DNA of 64,000 nt. It comes from Arthrobacter pityocampae (GTDB taxonomy: Bacteria > Actinomycetota > Actinomycetes > Actinomycetales > Micrococcaceae). The stretch is taken from NCBI RefSeq assembly GCF_002927275.1, contig NZ_PRKW01000004.1, positions 465,037 to 529,036 on the forward strand, written 5' to 3'. Below are positions 37,633 through 46,205 of this stretch, piece after piece; the stretch's first letter is position 1; the number at the start of each line of letters is the position of its first letter. The notes beneath the pieces were generated by a model. The model was given only the letters and a program-made list of their open reading frames with translations. It did no database searches and was not told where the DNA came from. Both the position numbers and the translations under genes were made by a program.

Positions 37633-38496
37633 ATGCAGCAACGCTCGCTCGGCGGTACCCCGGTCAGCGCCCTCGGCCTGGGCGGCATGCCCATGTCCAT
37701 CGAGGGACGTCCCGACGAGGACCGCTCCCTCCGCACCATCCACGCGGCGCTCGACGCCGGCGTCACCCTGATCGACACCGCGGACGCCTACCACCGCGAC
37801 GCGGACGACGTCGGCCACAACGAACTGCTGATCGCCAAGGCCCTGGCGCACTACGGCGGGGACAGCTCCGGCGTCCTCGTGGCCACCAAGGGCGGGCATC
37901 TGCGGCCGGGTGACGGCTCGTGGACCCTGAACGGCCGTCCGGAGTACCTGAAGGAGGCCGCGAAGGCCTCCCTCAAGCGCCTCGGTGGGGACGCGATCGG
38001 CCTCTACCAGTTCCACCGGCCGGACCCCGAGGTCCCCTACGAGGACTCGGTCGGCGCCCTCAAGGAGCTGCTGGACGAGGGCGTCATCCGTCTGGCGGGC
38101 ATCTCGAACGCCACCGTGCACCAGATCCGGAAGGCGAACGAGATCCTCGGCGGCTCCCTGGCCTCGGTGCAGAACCAGTTCTCCCCCGCGTTCCGGTCGA
38201 GCGAGGACGAGCTCCGCTACTGCGGGGAGAACGGCATCGCGTTCCTGCCCTGGAGCCCGCTCGGCGGCATCCAGAAGGCCGGCGGTCTCGGTGAGCAGTT
38301 CACGCCCTTCCAGGAGGTGGCCGACGCACACGGCGTCAGTCCCCAGCAGGTGTGCCTGGCGTGGGAGCTCGCCCTGGCGCCGACGGTTCTCCCCATCCCG
38401 GGCGCGTCCCGACCCGAGAGCATCCAGGATTCGGCTCGCGCCGTGGAGCTCGAACTGACCGACGACGAGATCGCGCTGCTCTCCAGCACCGACTGA
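37633..38496 (+). CDS. Aldo/keto reductase
   Basis: A 287-residue AKR with the TIM-barrel pattern. The catalytic tetrad residues are visible: Asp and Tyr in DTADAYHRD, Lys in VATKGGHL and His in YQFHRPDP. The cofactor-binding end is LPIPGASRPESIQDS, typical of AKR11/AKR13-like proteins. The ATG at 37633 follows AAGGAGAACGACA. It may be co-transcribed with the dehydrogenase upstream. The substrate is unknown. Confidence 0.9.
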   Translation: MQQRSLGGTPVSALGLGGMPMSIEGRPDEDRSLRTIHAALDAGVTLIDTADAYHRDADDVGHNELLIAKALAHYGGDSSGVLVATKGGHLRPGDGSWTLNGRPEYLKEAAKASLKRLGGDAIGLYQFHRPDPEVPYEDSVGALKELLDEGVIRLAGISNATVHQIRKANEILGGSLASVQNQFSPAFRSSEDELRYCGENGIAFLPWSPLGGIQKAGGLGEQFTPFQEVADAHGVSPQQVCLAWELALAPTVLPIPGASRPESIQDSARAVELELTDDEIALLSSTD

Positions 38497-38531
38497 CGGC
38501 ACAAGATCGGGTCCCTGGCCGGGACCGCCGC

Positions 38532-38578
38532 GGCGGCTGCACAGACCCGGGGGAACGCCCCACCGGGTCTGCGCCGCC
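38532..38578. terminator. Terminator between convergent genes
   Basis: GGCGGC and CAGACCCG on the left (38532-38549) pair with CGGGTCTG and GCCGCC on the right (38564-38578). It lies between the aldo/keto reductase (plus) and the cyclase (minus). Confidence 0.65.
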
Positions 38579-38631
38579 GCGCCGGGTGCACCGACCCCGG
38601 AGCGACGCCGCGCCGGGTGCACCGGTCCGGG

Positions 38632-39282
38632 CTATCCGCCCGGCTGCATCGCGACGGCGCGGATCGGCGCGCCGTCCGTTCCGGCGAGGGCCAGCGGGAG
38701 GACCGACACCAGCGGGCGGTCCCAGGTGACCTGCGCCAGGTTCGTGAGGTTCTCGACGATCACGCCGTCCGCCCCGAGGAAGACGGCGTGGAACGGCAGC
38801 TCATCGTCGTTGTCGAGGGTGGCGTCAGGGTTGAGGGTGTCCACGCCGACGACGGTGATTCCGGCCTCGAGCAGCCGCTCGGCCACCTCGGCCGCGAGGA
38901 CCGGGTGCTCGAGGTAGCGGTCCGAACCGAAGTGCTCGGACCAGTCGGTACGGAACAGCACCATGGCGATGCCGTCGAGGTCCTGGAGCTGGTCCGCCAC
39001 CGAGGACCACTCGATCGTCGCGCGGGCGGCCAGGCCCGTGCAGCGCACGATCCTCGCGGGCCCGACGAGCCGGCCGAGGTCGATCCCGTCCACGGCCCGG
39101 CCGCCGGGGATCGAGTGGAGGGGCGCGTCGAGGTGGGTGCCCGTATGGGAGCCTGCGTGGAGGGACGCCACCTGGTAGCCGTCCTCGACGACGGTGGCCA
39201 CGGTGGTCAGCGTGACCTCGGGGTCCCCGGGATAGACCTGCATCCCGGTGTGGATCGGCTGCGAGAGGTCAACGATCCGCAC
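38632..39282 (-). CDS. Cyclase-family metal hydrolase (kynurenine formamidase-like)
   Basis: A 216-residue protein. The metal-binding motif is HAGSHTGTHLDAPLHSIPGG (HxGTHxD), with DLSQPIHTGMQVYPGDPEV at the N-terminus and GVDTLNPD further on. The family hydrolyses amides such as N-formylkynurenine, isatin or related rings. It overlaps the NCS1 permease gene by 14 nt, so the substrate is probably what the permease brings in. Confidence 0.88.
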   Translation of the reverse strand: MRIVDLSQPIHTGMQVYPGDPEVTLTTVATVVEDGYQVASLHAGSHTGTHLDAPLHSIPGGRAVDGIDLGRLVGPARIVRCTGLAARATIEWSSVADQLQDLDGIAMVLFRTDWSEHFGSDRYLEHPVLAAEVAERLLEAGITVVGVDTLNPDATLDNDDELPFHAVFLGADGVIVENLTNLAQVTWDRPLVSVLPLALAGTDGAPIRAVAMQPGG

Positions 39283-40684
39283 GCTCGGGGCTCCCGTCCG
39301 GCAGGTCGAGGAGGTGGGTGTGGGGCCGCCGCGTGCGGTCGATCCGCTTCGTGGCCGCAGCCCAGGCCCAGTACAGCAGGGCCGAGAGCACGAAGGTGGG
39401 GATCGTGGCGCCGATGGGGCTCGGGACTCGGTAGGTCAGCAGCAGGGAGGTGCCCGCCCCGATCAGCCACACCAGCACGGCGGCGACGTTCACCCCGCCG
39501 CGGTACCAGTACTCCCCGCCGCGGGCGCGCAGGATGTCGCGTCCGTAGTGGCGCGACTTCACAAGGTAGTAGTCGACGAGCATGACGGCGAAGACCGGGA
39601 TGAACAGGGCACCGATCACCGTCAGGAAGGCGGTGAACCGGTCGAGGAGGGCCAGCCAGGTGGAGCCGAGGATCGAGACCGCACCGAGGACGATCGCCGT
39701 CGGCAGGAATGTGATGCGACGCGACGGCGCCATGTTCACCACGGAGGCGACCATCCCGTAGACCACCATCGTGTTCGTGGCCATGACGGACAGGAAGATC
39801 ACGACGGCGAGCGGCGCACCGAACGCCGCGACGATCACGGTGGGGTCGAAGGGCACGGCCTCGCCGCCGTCGAGCACCACGTAGCCGATGGCCGTGGCGC
39901 CGAGGGTCATGGCGAGGACCGTGGACAGCACGTAGCCCACACCGGACCCGATCATCCCGGCCGACTGCGTGCGGGCGAGACGGTTGAACTCGGCGGAGAG
40001 GACGGTCCAGGAGATGGCGGTCGCGATGACGACGTCGAGCGTGGCCACGGGCGTCCACCCGGCGGCGGCGTCCGGCGGGATCGAGGCGAAGTCCGAGGGA
40101 CTGTACGCGAGGAACGCCGTGGTGAAGATGTAGGCCATGAAGGCGAGGATCACGAGGGCGAGCCACGGCTCCACGCGGGCGATGCCCGTGTGGCCGAAGA
40201 TCGCGAGGCAGACCACGAGCAGCTGGCAGAGGACGGAGAACAGGACGGGGCTGGAGAATCCGGTGGCCTGCTCGACGAGGAAGTTGACCGTGACCCCGGC
40301 GAGCATCGCCTGGACCCAGCTCCAGCCCATCAGGATGATCACGTTCGCGGCGACCGGGAGGAAGGATCCGCGGAGCCCGAAGGAGCCCTTCGTGAGCGAC
40401 ATGGTGGCCAGGCCGGTCCGGGTGCCCATGTTCCCGACCAGCACCAGCACCGAGCCGCCGATCAGGGTGCCGAGGACGATCATGCCGACCGCGAGGCCCC
40501 AGCTGATGCCCGGGACGAAGAGGGTCCCGGTGAGCAGGGTGGTCACGACCAGGTTGGCGGCGAGCCAGATCATGCCCATCCGGGCGGTCCCGAGCGTGCC
40601 GCGCAGCGGGCCGTAGCCGTCGGAGTTCTTGTCGAGGTGGTCGGACAGGCGGCGGTACGCCGAGGTCCGGGTGTCCTGGGTCAT
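39269..40684 (-). CDS. NCS1-family purine/pyrimidine-type permease
   Basis: A 471-residue membrane protein with about twelve helices. The segments GTARMGMIWLAANLVVTTLLTGTLF, GTLIGGSVLVLVGNMGTRTGL and SFGLRGSFLP are typical of the cytosine/purine/hydantoin NCS1 family. It overlaps the stop codons of both neighbours (cyclase and NTF2-like gene), showing a tight operon. The substrate is likely a nucleobase-like or hydantoin-like ring. Confidence 0.9.
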   Translation of the reverse strand: MTQDTRTSAYRRLSDHLDKNSDGYGPLRGTLGTARMGMIWLAANLVVTTLLTGTLFVPGISWGLAVGMIVLGTLIGGSVLVLVGNMGTRTGLATMSLTKGSFGLRGSFLPVAANVIILMGWSWVQAMLAGVTVNFLVEQATGFSSPVLFSVLCQLLVVCLAIFGHTGIARVEPWLALVILAFMAYIFTTAFLAYSPSDFASIPPDAAAGWTPVATLDVVIATAISWTVLSAEFNRLARTQSAGMIGSGVGYVLSTVLAMTLGATAIGYVVLDGGEAVPFDPTVIVAAFGAPLAVVIFLSVMATNTMVVYGMVASVVNMAPSRRITFLPTAIVLGAVSILGSTWLALLDRFTAFLTVIGALFIPVFAVMLVDYYLVKSRHYGRDILRARGGEYWYRGGVNVAAVLVWLIGAGTSLLLTYRVPSPIGATIPTFVLSALLYWAWAAATKRIDRTRRPHTHLLDLPDGSPERADR

Positions 40685-41148
40685 GCCGCGCTCTCTTCCA
40701 TGGGGCCCTCGGGGGCGGGACTCAGGTGTTCGTGGACGGCCTCGATCGAGGACCCCGTGCGGCGGAACACGATCGTCTCGCGCTCGCTGGTCGTCTCGCC
40801 CGCGCCGCCGACCGACGTCGTCGTCCGGACGTGATGGCTGAACACGGCCGTGGTCCCGAACACCTGGACGCGCGGGTCACTGCTGATGCACTCCGTCACC
40901 CGCCAGCCGTCGGCGATCCATCCGGCCCACAGCTCCTCGTAGGCCGCCCTGTCCTCGAGCCGGCGGGGCTCGGGGTGGAAGACGAAGGTGGCATCCGGGG
41001 CGAAGCACCGGAAGTAGGCCTCGGTGTCCGTCGCGCGGAACGCGGCGACGAGCGCGTCAGCCGCCGCGAGGACCTCGCCGTCCGCGAGGACCTCGCCGTC
41101 CGTGAGGACCTCTTGGGGTGGATTCAGGTCAGGCATGTGCCCTCTCAT
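40681..41148 (-). CDS. NTF2/SnoaL-like protein
   Basis: A 155-residue protein of the nuclear transport factor 2 fold: AADALVAAFRATDTEAYFRCFAPDATFVFHPEPRRLEDRAAYEELWAGWIADGW and RVQVFGTTAVFSHHVRTTTS. First gene of the three-gene operon with the permease and cyclase; overlap 4 nt. The start may be the ATG at 41148 or the one at 41136; ribosome-binding site spacing is poor for both. The N-terminus carries an imperfect repeat (LTDGEVLADGEVLA). Confidence 0.82.
   Translation of the reverse strand: MRGHMPDLNPPQEVLTDGEVLADGEVLAAADALVAAFRATDTEAYFRCFAPDATFVFHPEPRRLEDRAAYEELWAGWIADGWRVTECISSDPRVQVFGTTAVFSHHVRTTTSVGGAGETTSERETIVFRRTGSSIEAVHEHLSPAPEGPMEESAA
41068..41112. repeat. 18-bp repeat in the NTF2-like gene N-terminus
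   Basis: GAGGACCTCGCCGTCCGC occurs at 41068-41085 and with one change at 41086-41103, with a partial third copy to 41112. In frame, it repeats the hexapeptide of the disordered N-terminus, so it probably arose by slippage. Confidence 0.75.
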
Positions 41149-41274
41149 CTCTCGAAGTTGTCCCCCAGTGAACTTTTGTTGTCAAGCGAGTGTGTGTGAC
41201 GTGGACTTCATTGTCAACGCAGGACCATCCGAGCCGAGCCCCGGAGGGACGAGGCGCATTGCTAGGGTGAGGGC

Positions 41275-41973
41275 ATGTCCTCCTCTCCCGTCGCCCTCAT
41301 CACGGGCGCCTCCCGCGGCATCGGCCGTGCCATCGCCGACGAGCTCGGCACCACGCACCACCTGCTGCTCGGCGGACGCGACCTGACCGCCCTCGCGGAG
41401 CTGTCGTCGTCGTTCCCCTCGGCCGAGCCGTTCGCAGCCGAACTGCGCGATTCCGGCCAGGTGGCCGCGGCGGTCGCCGGCATCCCCCGCCTCGATGTCC
41501 TCGTCCACTCGGCGGGCGTCCTCCGGATGGGCTCGGTGGCGGAACTGTCCGACGACGCCTGGCGGGAGAGCTTCGAGGTGAACGTGTTCGCCGTCGCCTC
41601 CCTGACGCGGGTGCTGCTGCCGGCCCTGCGCGCCGCCGGCGGTCAGGTGGTCACCATCAACAGCGGCTCCGGCTACAGTTCCGGGGCCGGCTCCGCCGCC
41701 TACAGCGGCACCAAGTTCGCGCTCCGCGCCCTCACGGACGCCCTGCGCGAGGAGGAACGCGGGCACGGCGTGCGGGTCAGCTCCATCCACCCCGGCAGGG
41801 TGGCCACCGACATGCAGGAGGAACTGCATGCCTGGGAGGGCAGGGACTACCGGCCCGAGGCGTGGATCCAGCCGGACCAGGTGGCCCGGGCCGTGCGCCT
41901 CGCCGTGGACGCGACCCGCGAGTCGACGATCGAGACCCTGAGCATCCGGCCCTCGGGCATCGCACTCGCGTAA
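41275..41973 (+). CDS. Short-chain dehydrogenase/reductase
   Basis: A 232-residue classical SDR. Cofactor motif TGASRGIGRAIADELG, NSGSGYS followed by YSGTKFALRAL (Ser, Tyr and Lys of the catalytic site), and HPGRVATDM for substrate-loop entry. Usually NADPH-linked because of the Arg after the glycine motif. Substrate unknown. Divergent from the NTF2-like operon with about 125 bp between. Confidence 0.9.
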   Translation: MSSSPVALITGASRGIGRAIADELGTTHHLLLGGRDLTALAELSSSFPSAEPFAAELRDSGQVAAAVAGIPRLDVLVHSAGVLRMGSVAELSDDAWRESFEVNVFAVASLTRVLLPALRAAGGQVVTINSGSGYSSGAGSAAYSGTKFALRALTDALREEERGHGVRVSSIHPGRVATDMQEELHAWEGRDYRPEAWIQPDQVARAVRLAVDATRESTIETLSIRPSGIALA

Positions 41974-42048
41974 CCGGCTCCGGCCGGCCGTCGGCTGCCC
42001 CGCGTCGAGGCGCCGGCCGGCCGCGCCTGGCCCGGCTGCGCGCGGCGG

Positions 42049-42798
42049 TCACCCGGGGCGGACCACGCGGGGCTTCCCGAACTGTGTCTGCACGCCCGGC
42101 GAGAACAGGACGGACTCCGGGGGCCCCTCCACGAACAGCCCCGCCGCGGCGAGCAGCCCGTCGTCGAGCTCCGTGACGGTGGCGGGGTGGAGCGGCCACG
42201 GCGTGTGCGTGTTCGGGATGTAGAGGGTCCGTCCGGCGAGGACGCTGTGCAGCCCGAAGCGCGCGGTGAGCTCCAGCGAGAGCGTGTCCTTCGCCGTCGT
42301 GCCGCGGTCCGGTCGCACGGCGAAGCGGGAGGAGGCCTGCCGCCGGTACCGGACGACGTCGTACCCGTACTCCCGGCGCGCATCGTCCCCGCGTACGAGC
42401 GGTGCGCACTTCGACCACACGTACGGGATACCGCCGGCGCGGGCGGCGAGGACGACGGCGAGGCGGGAGGCGTCCAGCGTCACGAACACCACGCCGCGGG
42501 TGCCGTCGGGGCCACGTGAGTAGAGCCGGACGTTGATCTCGGTGAAGGACCCGAAGTACGGCACGGGCCGGCCCCGGCCCAGCCCGGCACCGACCATCCG
42601 GAAGCCGATCAGTCCCACCCAGGACGAGCCGTCCACCTCGTCCGGCACGACGCCAGGCGGCATGAACCCGGCGACGGCCGCGGCGTCGATCCGCCAGTGC
42701 AGGAAGACGGCGTCCGCCCAGTACTGGTCCATGATCACGGGACGGGGCAGCTCCGGGGCGAGATGCCGGTCCGGCTCCTGATGATGGTCGGTGGTCAT
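42049..42798 (-). CDS. DUF2071 (YqjF-like) family protein
   Basis: A 249-residue protein beginning with the DUF2071 pattern PRPVIMDQYWADAVFLHWRIDAAAVAGFMPPGVVPDEVDGSSWVGLIGFRM and PYFGSFTEINVRLYSR. The family is distantly related to acetoacetate decarboxylase folds; its function is not known. The ATG at 42798 overlaps the GH26-like stop codon by 4 nt, so the two are co-translated. Confidence 0.87.
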   Translation of the reverse strand: MTTDHHQEPDRHLAPELPRPVIMDQYWADAVFLHWRIDAAAVAGFMPPGVVPDEVDGSSWVGLIGFRMVGAGLGRGRPVPYFGSFTEINVRLYSRGPDGTRGVVFVTLDASRLAVVLAARAGGIPYVWSKCAPLVRGDDARREYGYDVVRYRRQASSRFAVRPDRGTTAKDTLSLELTARFGLHSVLAGRTLYIPNTHTPWPLHPATVTELDDGLLAAAGLFVEGPPESVLFSPGVQTQFGKPRVVRPG

Positions 42799-43958
42799 GA
42801 CAGCGGCTCCCCGCAGTCCTCGGGTTCGTCGGCGAAGCGGTACCAGTCGGGCAGCGCGGCCGTGAATTCGGCCCGGACGGCCGGATCCTCGACGACGGTC
42901 CAGTCCACGACCGATCCCACCTCGGGTTCCACTTTCGTCCACTCGAACCAGTTGACCATCGCCAGCTGCGGGAAGCGCTCCCGGACGGTCGGGTCGAAGA
43001 CCTGCTGCCACCAGGCACGCTTGATGTTCAGGGTCCGCAGATCGCCGATGCCGTCACCGACGAGCGCTGCGGTCTCCGGGATGGCGACGGGCTTGCCGTG
43101 GCCGACGCCGTAGTCCGCATAGAAGTCCGGGAGCATCGACTCGTCGCCGTTGGCGCCGTCGTAGGTGCCCGTGAGCTGGGCCGCGAACTTGCCGTCCTCC
43201 GGCATCTCGCTCTCGCCCCAGGGGTAGGTGCTCCCCCAGTGGTAGAGGGACATGCCCACCCAGTCGACGGCGTCGTCGCCGGGGTAGTAGGGCGCGTACG
43301 GGTCGTCGGAGACGGTCAGCACGCCGTCCCCGGTGGTGTCGAGCGCCGGGAAGCCGGCACTGCCGGGCAGTGATTCCCGGGCGCCGCCGGCGAAGGGGTA
43401 CCCGCCGCCGTAGTTCGGCGCCCACATCATCGCCGACCCCGGCGCGTCCCGGTGGACGGCGTCGGCCACGCGGCGGAAGGCCGCGATGTACTCGCCGGGC
43501 TGCTGCCCCCAGGGGTACCAGGAGCCGTTCATCTCGTGGGCGAATCTCACGATGACCGGCACGCCGCCGGCATTGAAGCCGTCGAGCAGGGCCGCGAGTT
43601 CCCCGGCGCGCGCGTCGGTGACCGCGGCCAGCCCGTGCACGGGCTCCAGCGTCAGCAGGAGCGTGGCTCCCGTCTGCCGCACCTGCTCGGCGGCCGCGGC
43701 GATGAGCTCCGGGTCCTCCGGAGCGAAGGGGAAGTCGGCGAAGGTCACGGCGACGGCGGGGCGCTCGCCGAGCTTGTCCGAGTACTCGGCGAGGGTCTCC
43801 CTCCCCCACTCCAGGTTGACGCCCATGAGCGTGCCGTCGGCCGGCGCCAGGCTCCGGCCGTCGATGGGGTCGCAGACAGCGGCCGCGGGATTGATGTTGC
43901 ACGCGCACAGGGACAGGAGCAGCAGCGCCGTGACGAGGCGCGCAAGGTGTGAGACCAC
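42795..43958 (-). CDS. GH26-like glycoside hydrolase lipoprotein
   Basis: A 387-residue protein. The signal peptide ends in a lipobox (SLCAC, likely Cys20). The catalytic domain has VIVRFAHEMNGSWYPWG (acid/base Glu142 in the HEM motif) and PVAIPETAAL (probable nucleophile), the two GH26 signatures, with TLLLTLEP and MSLYHWGSTYPWGE between. GH26 enzymes cut beta-1,4-mannan, beta-glucans or xylan. As a lipoprotein it would work at the cell surface. It is upstream of and coupled to the DUF2071 gene. The mannoside locus 9 kb away could use its products. Confidence 0.83.
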   Translation of the reverse strand: MVSHLARLVTALLLLSLCACNINPAAAVCDPIDGRSLAPADGTLMGVNLEWGRETLAEYSDKLGERPAVAVTFADFPFAPEDPELIAAAAEQVRQTGATLLLTLEPVHGLAAVTDARAGELAALLDGFNAGGVPVIVRFAHEMNGSWYPWGQQPGEYIAAFRRVADAVHRDAPGSAMMWAPNYGGGYPFAGGARESLPGSAGFPALDTTGDGVLTVSDDPYAPYYPGDDAVDWVGMSLYHWGSTYPWGESEMPEDGKFAAQLTGTYDGANGDESMLPDFYADYGVGHGKPVAIPETAALVGDGIGDLRTLNIKRAWWQQVFDPTVRERFPQLAMVNWFEWTKVEPEVGSVVDWTVVEDPAVRAEFTAALPDWYRFADEPEDCGEPLS

Positions 43959-44024
43959 GGTGACAATCTACCGTCGGCGGACCCGCGTGCCGGGTGATGA
44001 GCGGTTCCCGCGCGGCGGCGGGTC

Positions 44025-45146
44025 CTAGAAGGCATAGCGGATGCGGCAGTAGGGCAGCTGCTCCCCGGCGAGACGGAGGAACTCGTCGAGATAGCCCCGC
44101 TTGTCGTAGGCGACGTAGCGCACGTTCGTGAACCCGTTCTGCGACTGCTTGGTCTCCTGGAGGTCGGGCCGCCAGAGGATCTCCTCGGCCTGCGGATGCC
44201 ACCCGAGGTTGACCTCGTGCAGCTGCTGGTTGTGGGTCAGGAAGATGACCTCCGCCGCAAGCTGCTTCCTGGCCGCGGGGGACAGGGCGGCGTCGAGCTG
44301 GCCGAAGAGTTCGCGCCAGTCCTCCTGCCAGCCGGGCGTGATGATCACCGGGGAGAAATTGACGTGCACCTCGTAGCCCGCCTCCACGAAGTCGTTGATC
44401 GCGGCGATCCGCTCCGCAACCGGCGTGGTGCGCACGTCCACGGTGCGGGCGAGCTTCTCGGGCATGAGGGAGAAGCGGATCCGGGTGCGCTCCCGGGGGT
44501 CCCAGGCGAGCAGGTCCCGGTTGACGTACTTGGTGGCGAAGGAGAGCTTCGCGGTCGGCAGGTCCCGGTACAGGTCCACGAGGTCCTGCACGTTGTCGCT
44601 GACGAGCGCGTCCACCGAGCAGTCGCTGTTCTCACCGATGTCGTACACCCAGGCGTGCTCGTCGCACTGGTTGGGCTCCAGCTTCATGCCCTGGCGCGCC
44701 ACATGACGTTCCAGATAACCGGTGATCTGGTCGATGTTGGCGAACACCGTGATGGGGTTGCTGTACCCCTTGTGGCGTGGGACGTAGCAGTAGGCGCAGG
44801 CCATGGCGCAGCCGTTCGCCGTGGAGGGCGCGATGAAGTCCGCCGACCTCCCGTTGGGTTTCGCGGTGAGCGACTTCTTGACGCCGACGATCAGGGCCTC
44901 GGTCTTGATGCGGACCCACCGCCGCACGTTCGCCTCGTCCCCGCTCAGTTCCGGGATGCGCCAGTGGCTCGCCACCTCGACGACGTCGGCATCCGGCCAC
45001 CGTGCCAGGATCTCCTGGCCGCGGGGCAGGGCCGCCGCGGCCGGCTCGACGTAGATGCGGCTGATCTGGAGCAGCTGGTTGGCCTGGAGCATGCGACCCT
45101 TCGTGGTGTCCGTCGTTGCCCCGACAGTAGCCTCCGCCACCGACAC
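44025..45146 (-). CDS. Spore photoproduct lyase-family radical SAM protein
   Basis: A 373-residue protein. The radical-SAM cluster motif is CAMACAYCY (Cys-x3-Cys-x2-Cys). Flanking PSTANGCAMACAYCYVPRHKGYSNPITVFANI and the tail RYAF follow the SplB-like actinobacterial family. SplB repairs the 5-thyminyl-5,6-dihydrothymine lesion in spore DNA with SAM radical chemistry. The conserved Cys of the SplB thiyl mechanism is not certain here (QCDEHA near residue 175 is one candidate). Nothing nearby suggests sporulation, so the substrate is an open question. Confidence 0.87.
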   Translation of the reverse strand: MSVAEATVGATTDTTKGRMLQANQLLQISRIYVEPAAAALPRGQEILARWPDADVVEVASHWRIPELSGDEANVRRWVRIKTEALIVGVKKSLTAKPNGRSADFIAPSTANGCAMACAYCYVPRHKGYSNPITVFANIDQITGYLERHVARQGMKLEPNQCDEHAWVYDIGENSDCSVDALVSDNVQDLVDLYRDLPTAKLSFATKYVNRDLLAWDPRERTRIRFSLMPEKLARTVDVRTTPVAERIAAINDFVEAGYEVHVNFSPVIITPGWQEDWRELFGQLDAALSPAARKQLAAEVIFLTHNQQLHEVNLGWHPQAEEILWRPDLQETKQSQNGFTNVRYVAYDKRGYLDEFLRLAGEQLPYCRIRYAF

Positions 45147-45220
45147 TTCCGAGGTGCCGATCGTCCGTCTACTGTGGCTGCACGGGCGCCGTGGGTGCGC
45201 CCCGGAAAGGTGGCCCGATC

Positions 45221-45640
45221 GTGGCCGAACTGCTGACCCAGCCGACGGACGAGGATCCGCGCTCGTTCATCGAGACGGTCCCACATCCCACGCGACGCGC
45301 CGACGCGTTGGTCCTGCTCGACCTCATGGGGCGGGTCACGGGTGAGCCGGCCGTCATGTGGGGGCCCTCGATGATCGGATTCGGCCGGTACCACTACCGG
45401 TATGCCTCGGCGCGCGAGGGCGACGCCCTGTCCGTCGGGTTCTCACCGCGGACGACGGCGCAGGCGCTCTACGGCCTGCTCGCCGCGCCCGGTGTCGAGG
45501 ATCTGCTGCCGCACCTCGGCAGGCATCGGCGGGGCGCCGGATGCCTGTACGTCACGTCACTCGCCGGCGTCGACCTCGCCGTCCTCGAGGACCTCGTGCG
45601 CCGAGGACACGACTTCATGAGGACGGAGAACTTCACCTGA
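45221..45640 (+). CDS. DUF1801 domain protein
   Basis: A 139-residue protein with the DUF1801 pattern: DEDPRSFIETVPHPTRRADALVLLDLMGRVTGEPAVMWGPSMIGFGRYHYRY, SVGFSPRTTAQALYGLL and LYVTSLAGVDLAVLEDLV. The GTG at 45221 gives the usual N-terminus (AELLTQPTDED); a GTG at 45191 is an alternative. The family's function is unknown. It is divergent from the lyase gene. Confidence 0.8.
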   Translation: MAELLTQPTDEDPRSFIETVPHPTRRADALVLLDLMGRVTGEPAVMWGPSMIGFGRYHYRYASAREGDALSVGFSPRTTAQALYGLLAAPGVEDLLPHLGRHRRGAGCLYVTSLAGVDLAVLEDLVRRGHDFMRTENFT

Positions 45641-45647
45641 ACGCCGT

Positions 45648-45687
45648 GGTCCATGGTCCGTGGTCCGTGGGCCGTGGGCCGTGGAAA
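45648..45687. repeat. Degenerate 7-bp tandem repeats
   Basis: GGTCCGT and GGGCCGT units alternate between 45648 and about 45687, just after the DUF1801 stop codon. They look like a slippage-prone tract. Confidence 0.6.
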
Positions 45688-45823
45688 GGGTTCATCGCTG
45701 ACGACTCAGAGGAACGACCCGGCCGCCCCGCGGGATCCCTAGTAATCTGAGCGGTAGTTCCCTGCCTCCGACCGGAGAGCACCATGGAGGACGACCTCCT
45801 GCTCGGGACGCCGAAAGGAATCA

Positions 45824-46036
45824 ATGAGCGCGAAGGATCCACTGTCGACCCGCTTCATGCAGGCCACGGGCAGGCTGCGCATGTTCTTCGGGCCCGCGCA
45901 GCGCGGTAGCACCGCGGGCCCGGTCGTCTATCGCGACGACGAGGCGCATCGGGTGCGGCAGGAGGAGTTGCAGCAGTGGACGGTCGTGCGCAACCCGGAC
46001 GGGTCGACCTACCTCACCCCGAAGCGGGAGCCATGA
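45824..46036 (+). CDS. Small basic protein, unknown function
   Basis: A 70-residue protein (LSTRFMQATGRLRMFFGPAQRGSTAGPVVYRDDEAHRVRQEELQQWTVVRNPDGSTYLTPKREP) that I do not recognise. The ATG follows GAAAGGAATCA, a good ribosome-binding site, and composition is folded and basic. Cytosolic, no helix-turn-helix evident. Confidence 0.6.
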   Translation: MSAKDPLSTRFMQATGRLRMFFGPAQRGSTAGPVVYRDDEAHRVRQEELQQWTVVRNPDGSTYLTPKREP

Positions 46037-46205
46037 CGGACGGCGTTGGACGCAGGACCCCTACCCACCGGTAACACGCGACGCCCTGCAGCACGGAATC
46101 ACCGGCAATCGGCCCGGATGATGGCACACTGTCCCTGTCAATGCCTTTTTCGGCCCCTGCGTTCTGTCGGGGTGCCGTCATCACACCACCCGAGGCCCCG
46201 AAGTC

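Noticed and set aside
39248-40834. 528-codon open frame on the plus strand
   Set aside because: Antisense to the NCS1 permease, charge-biased, no ribosome-binding site.
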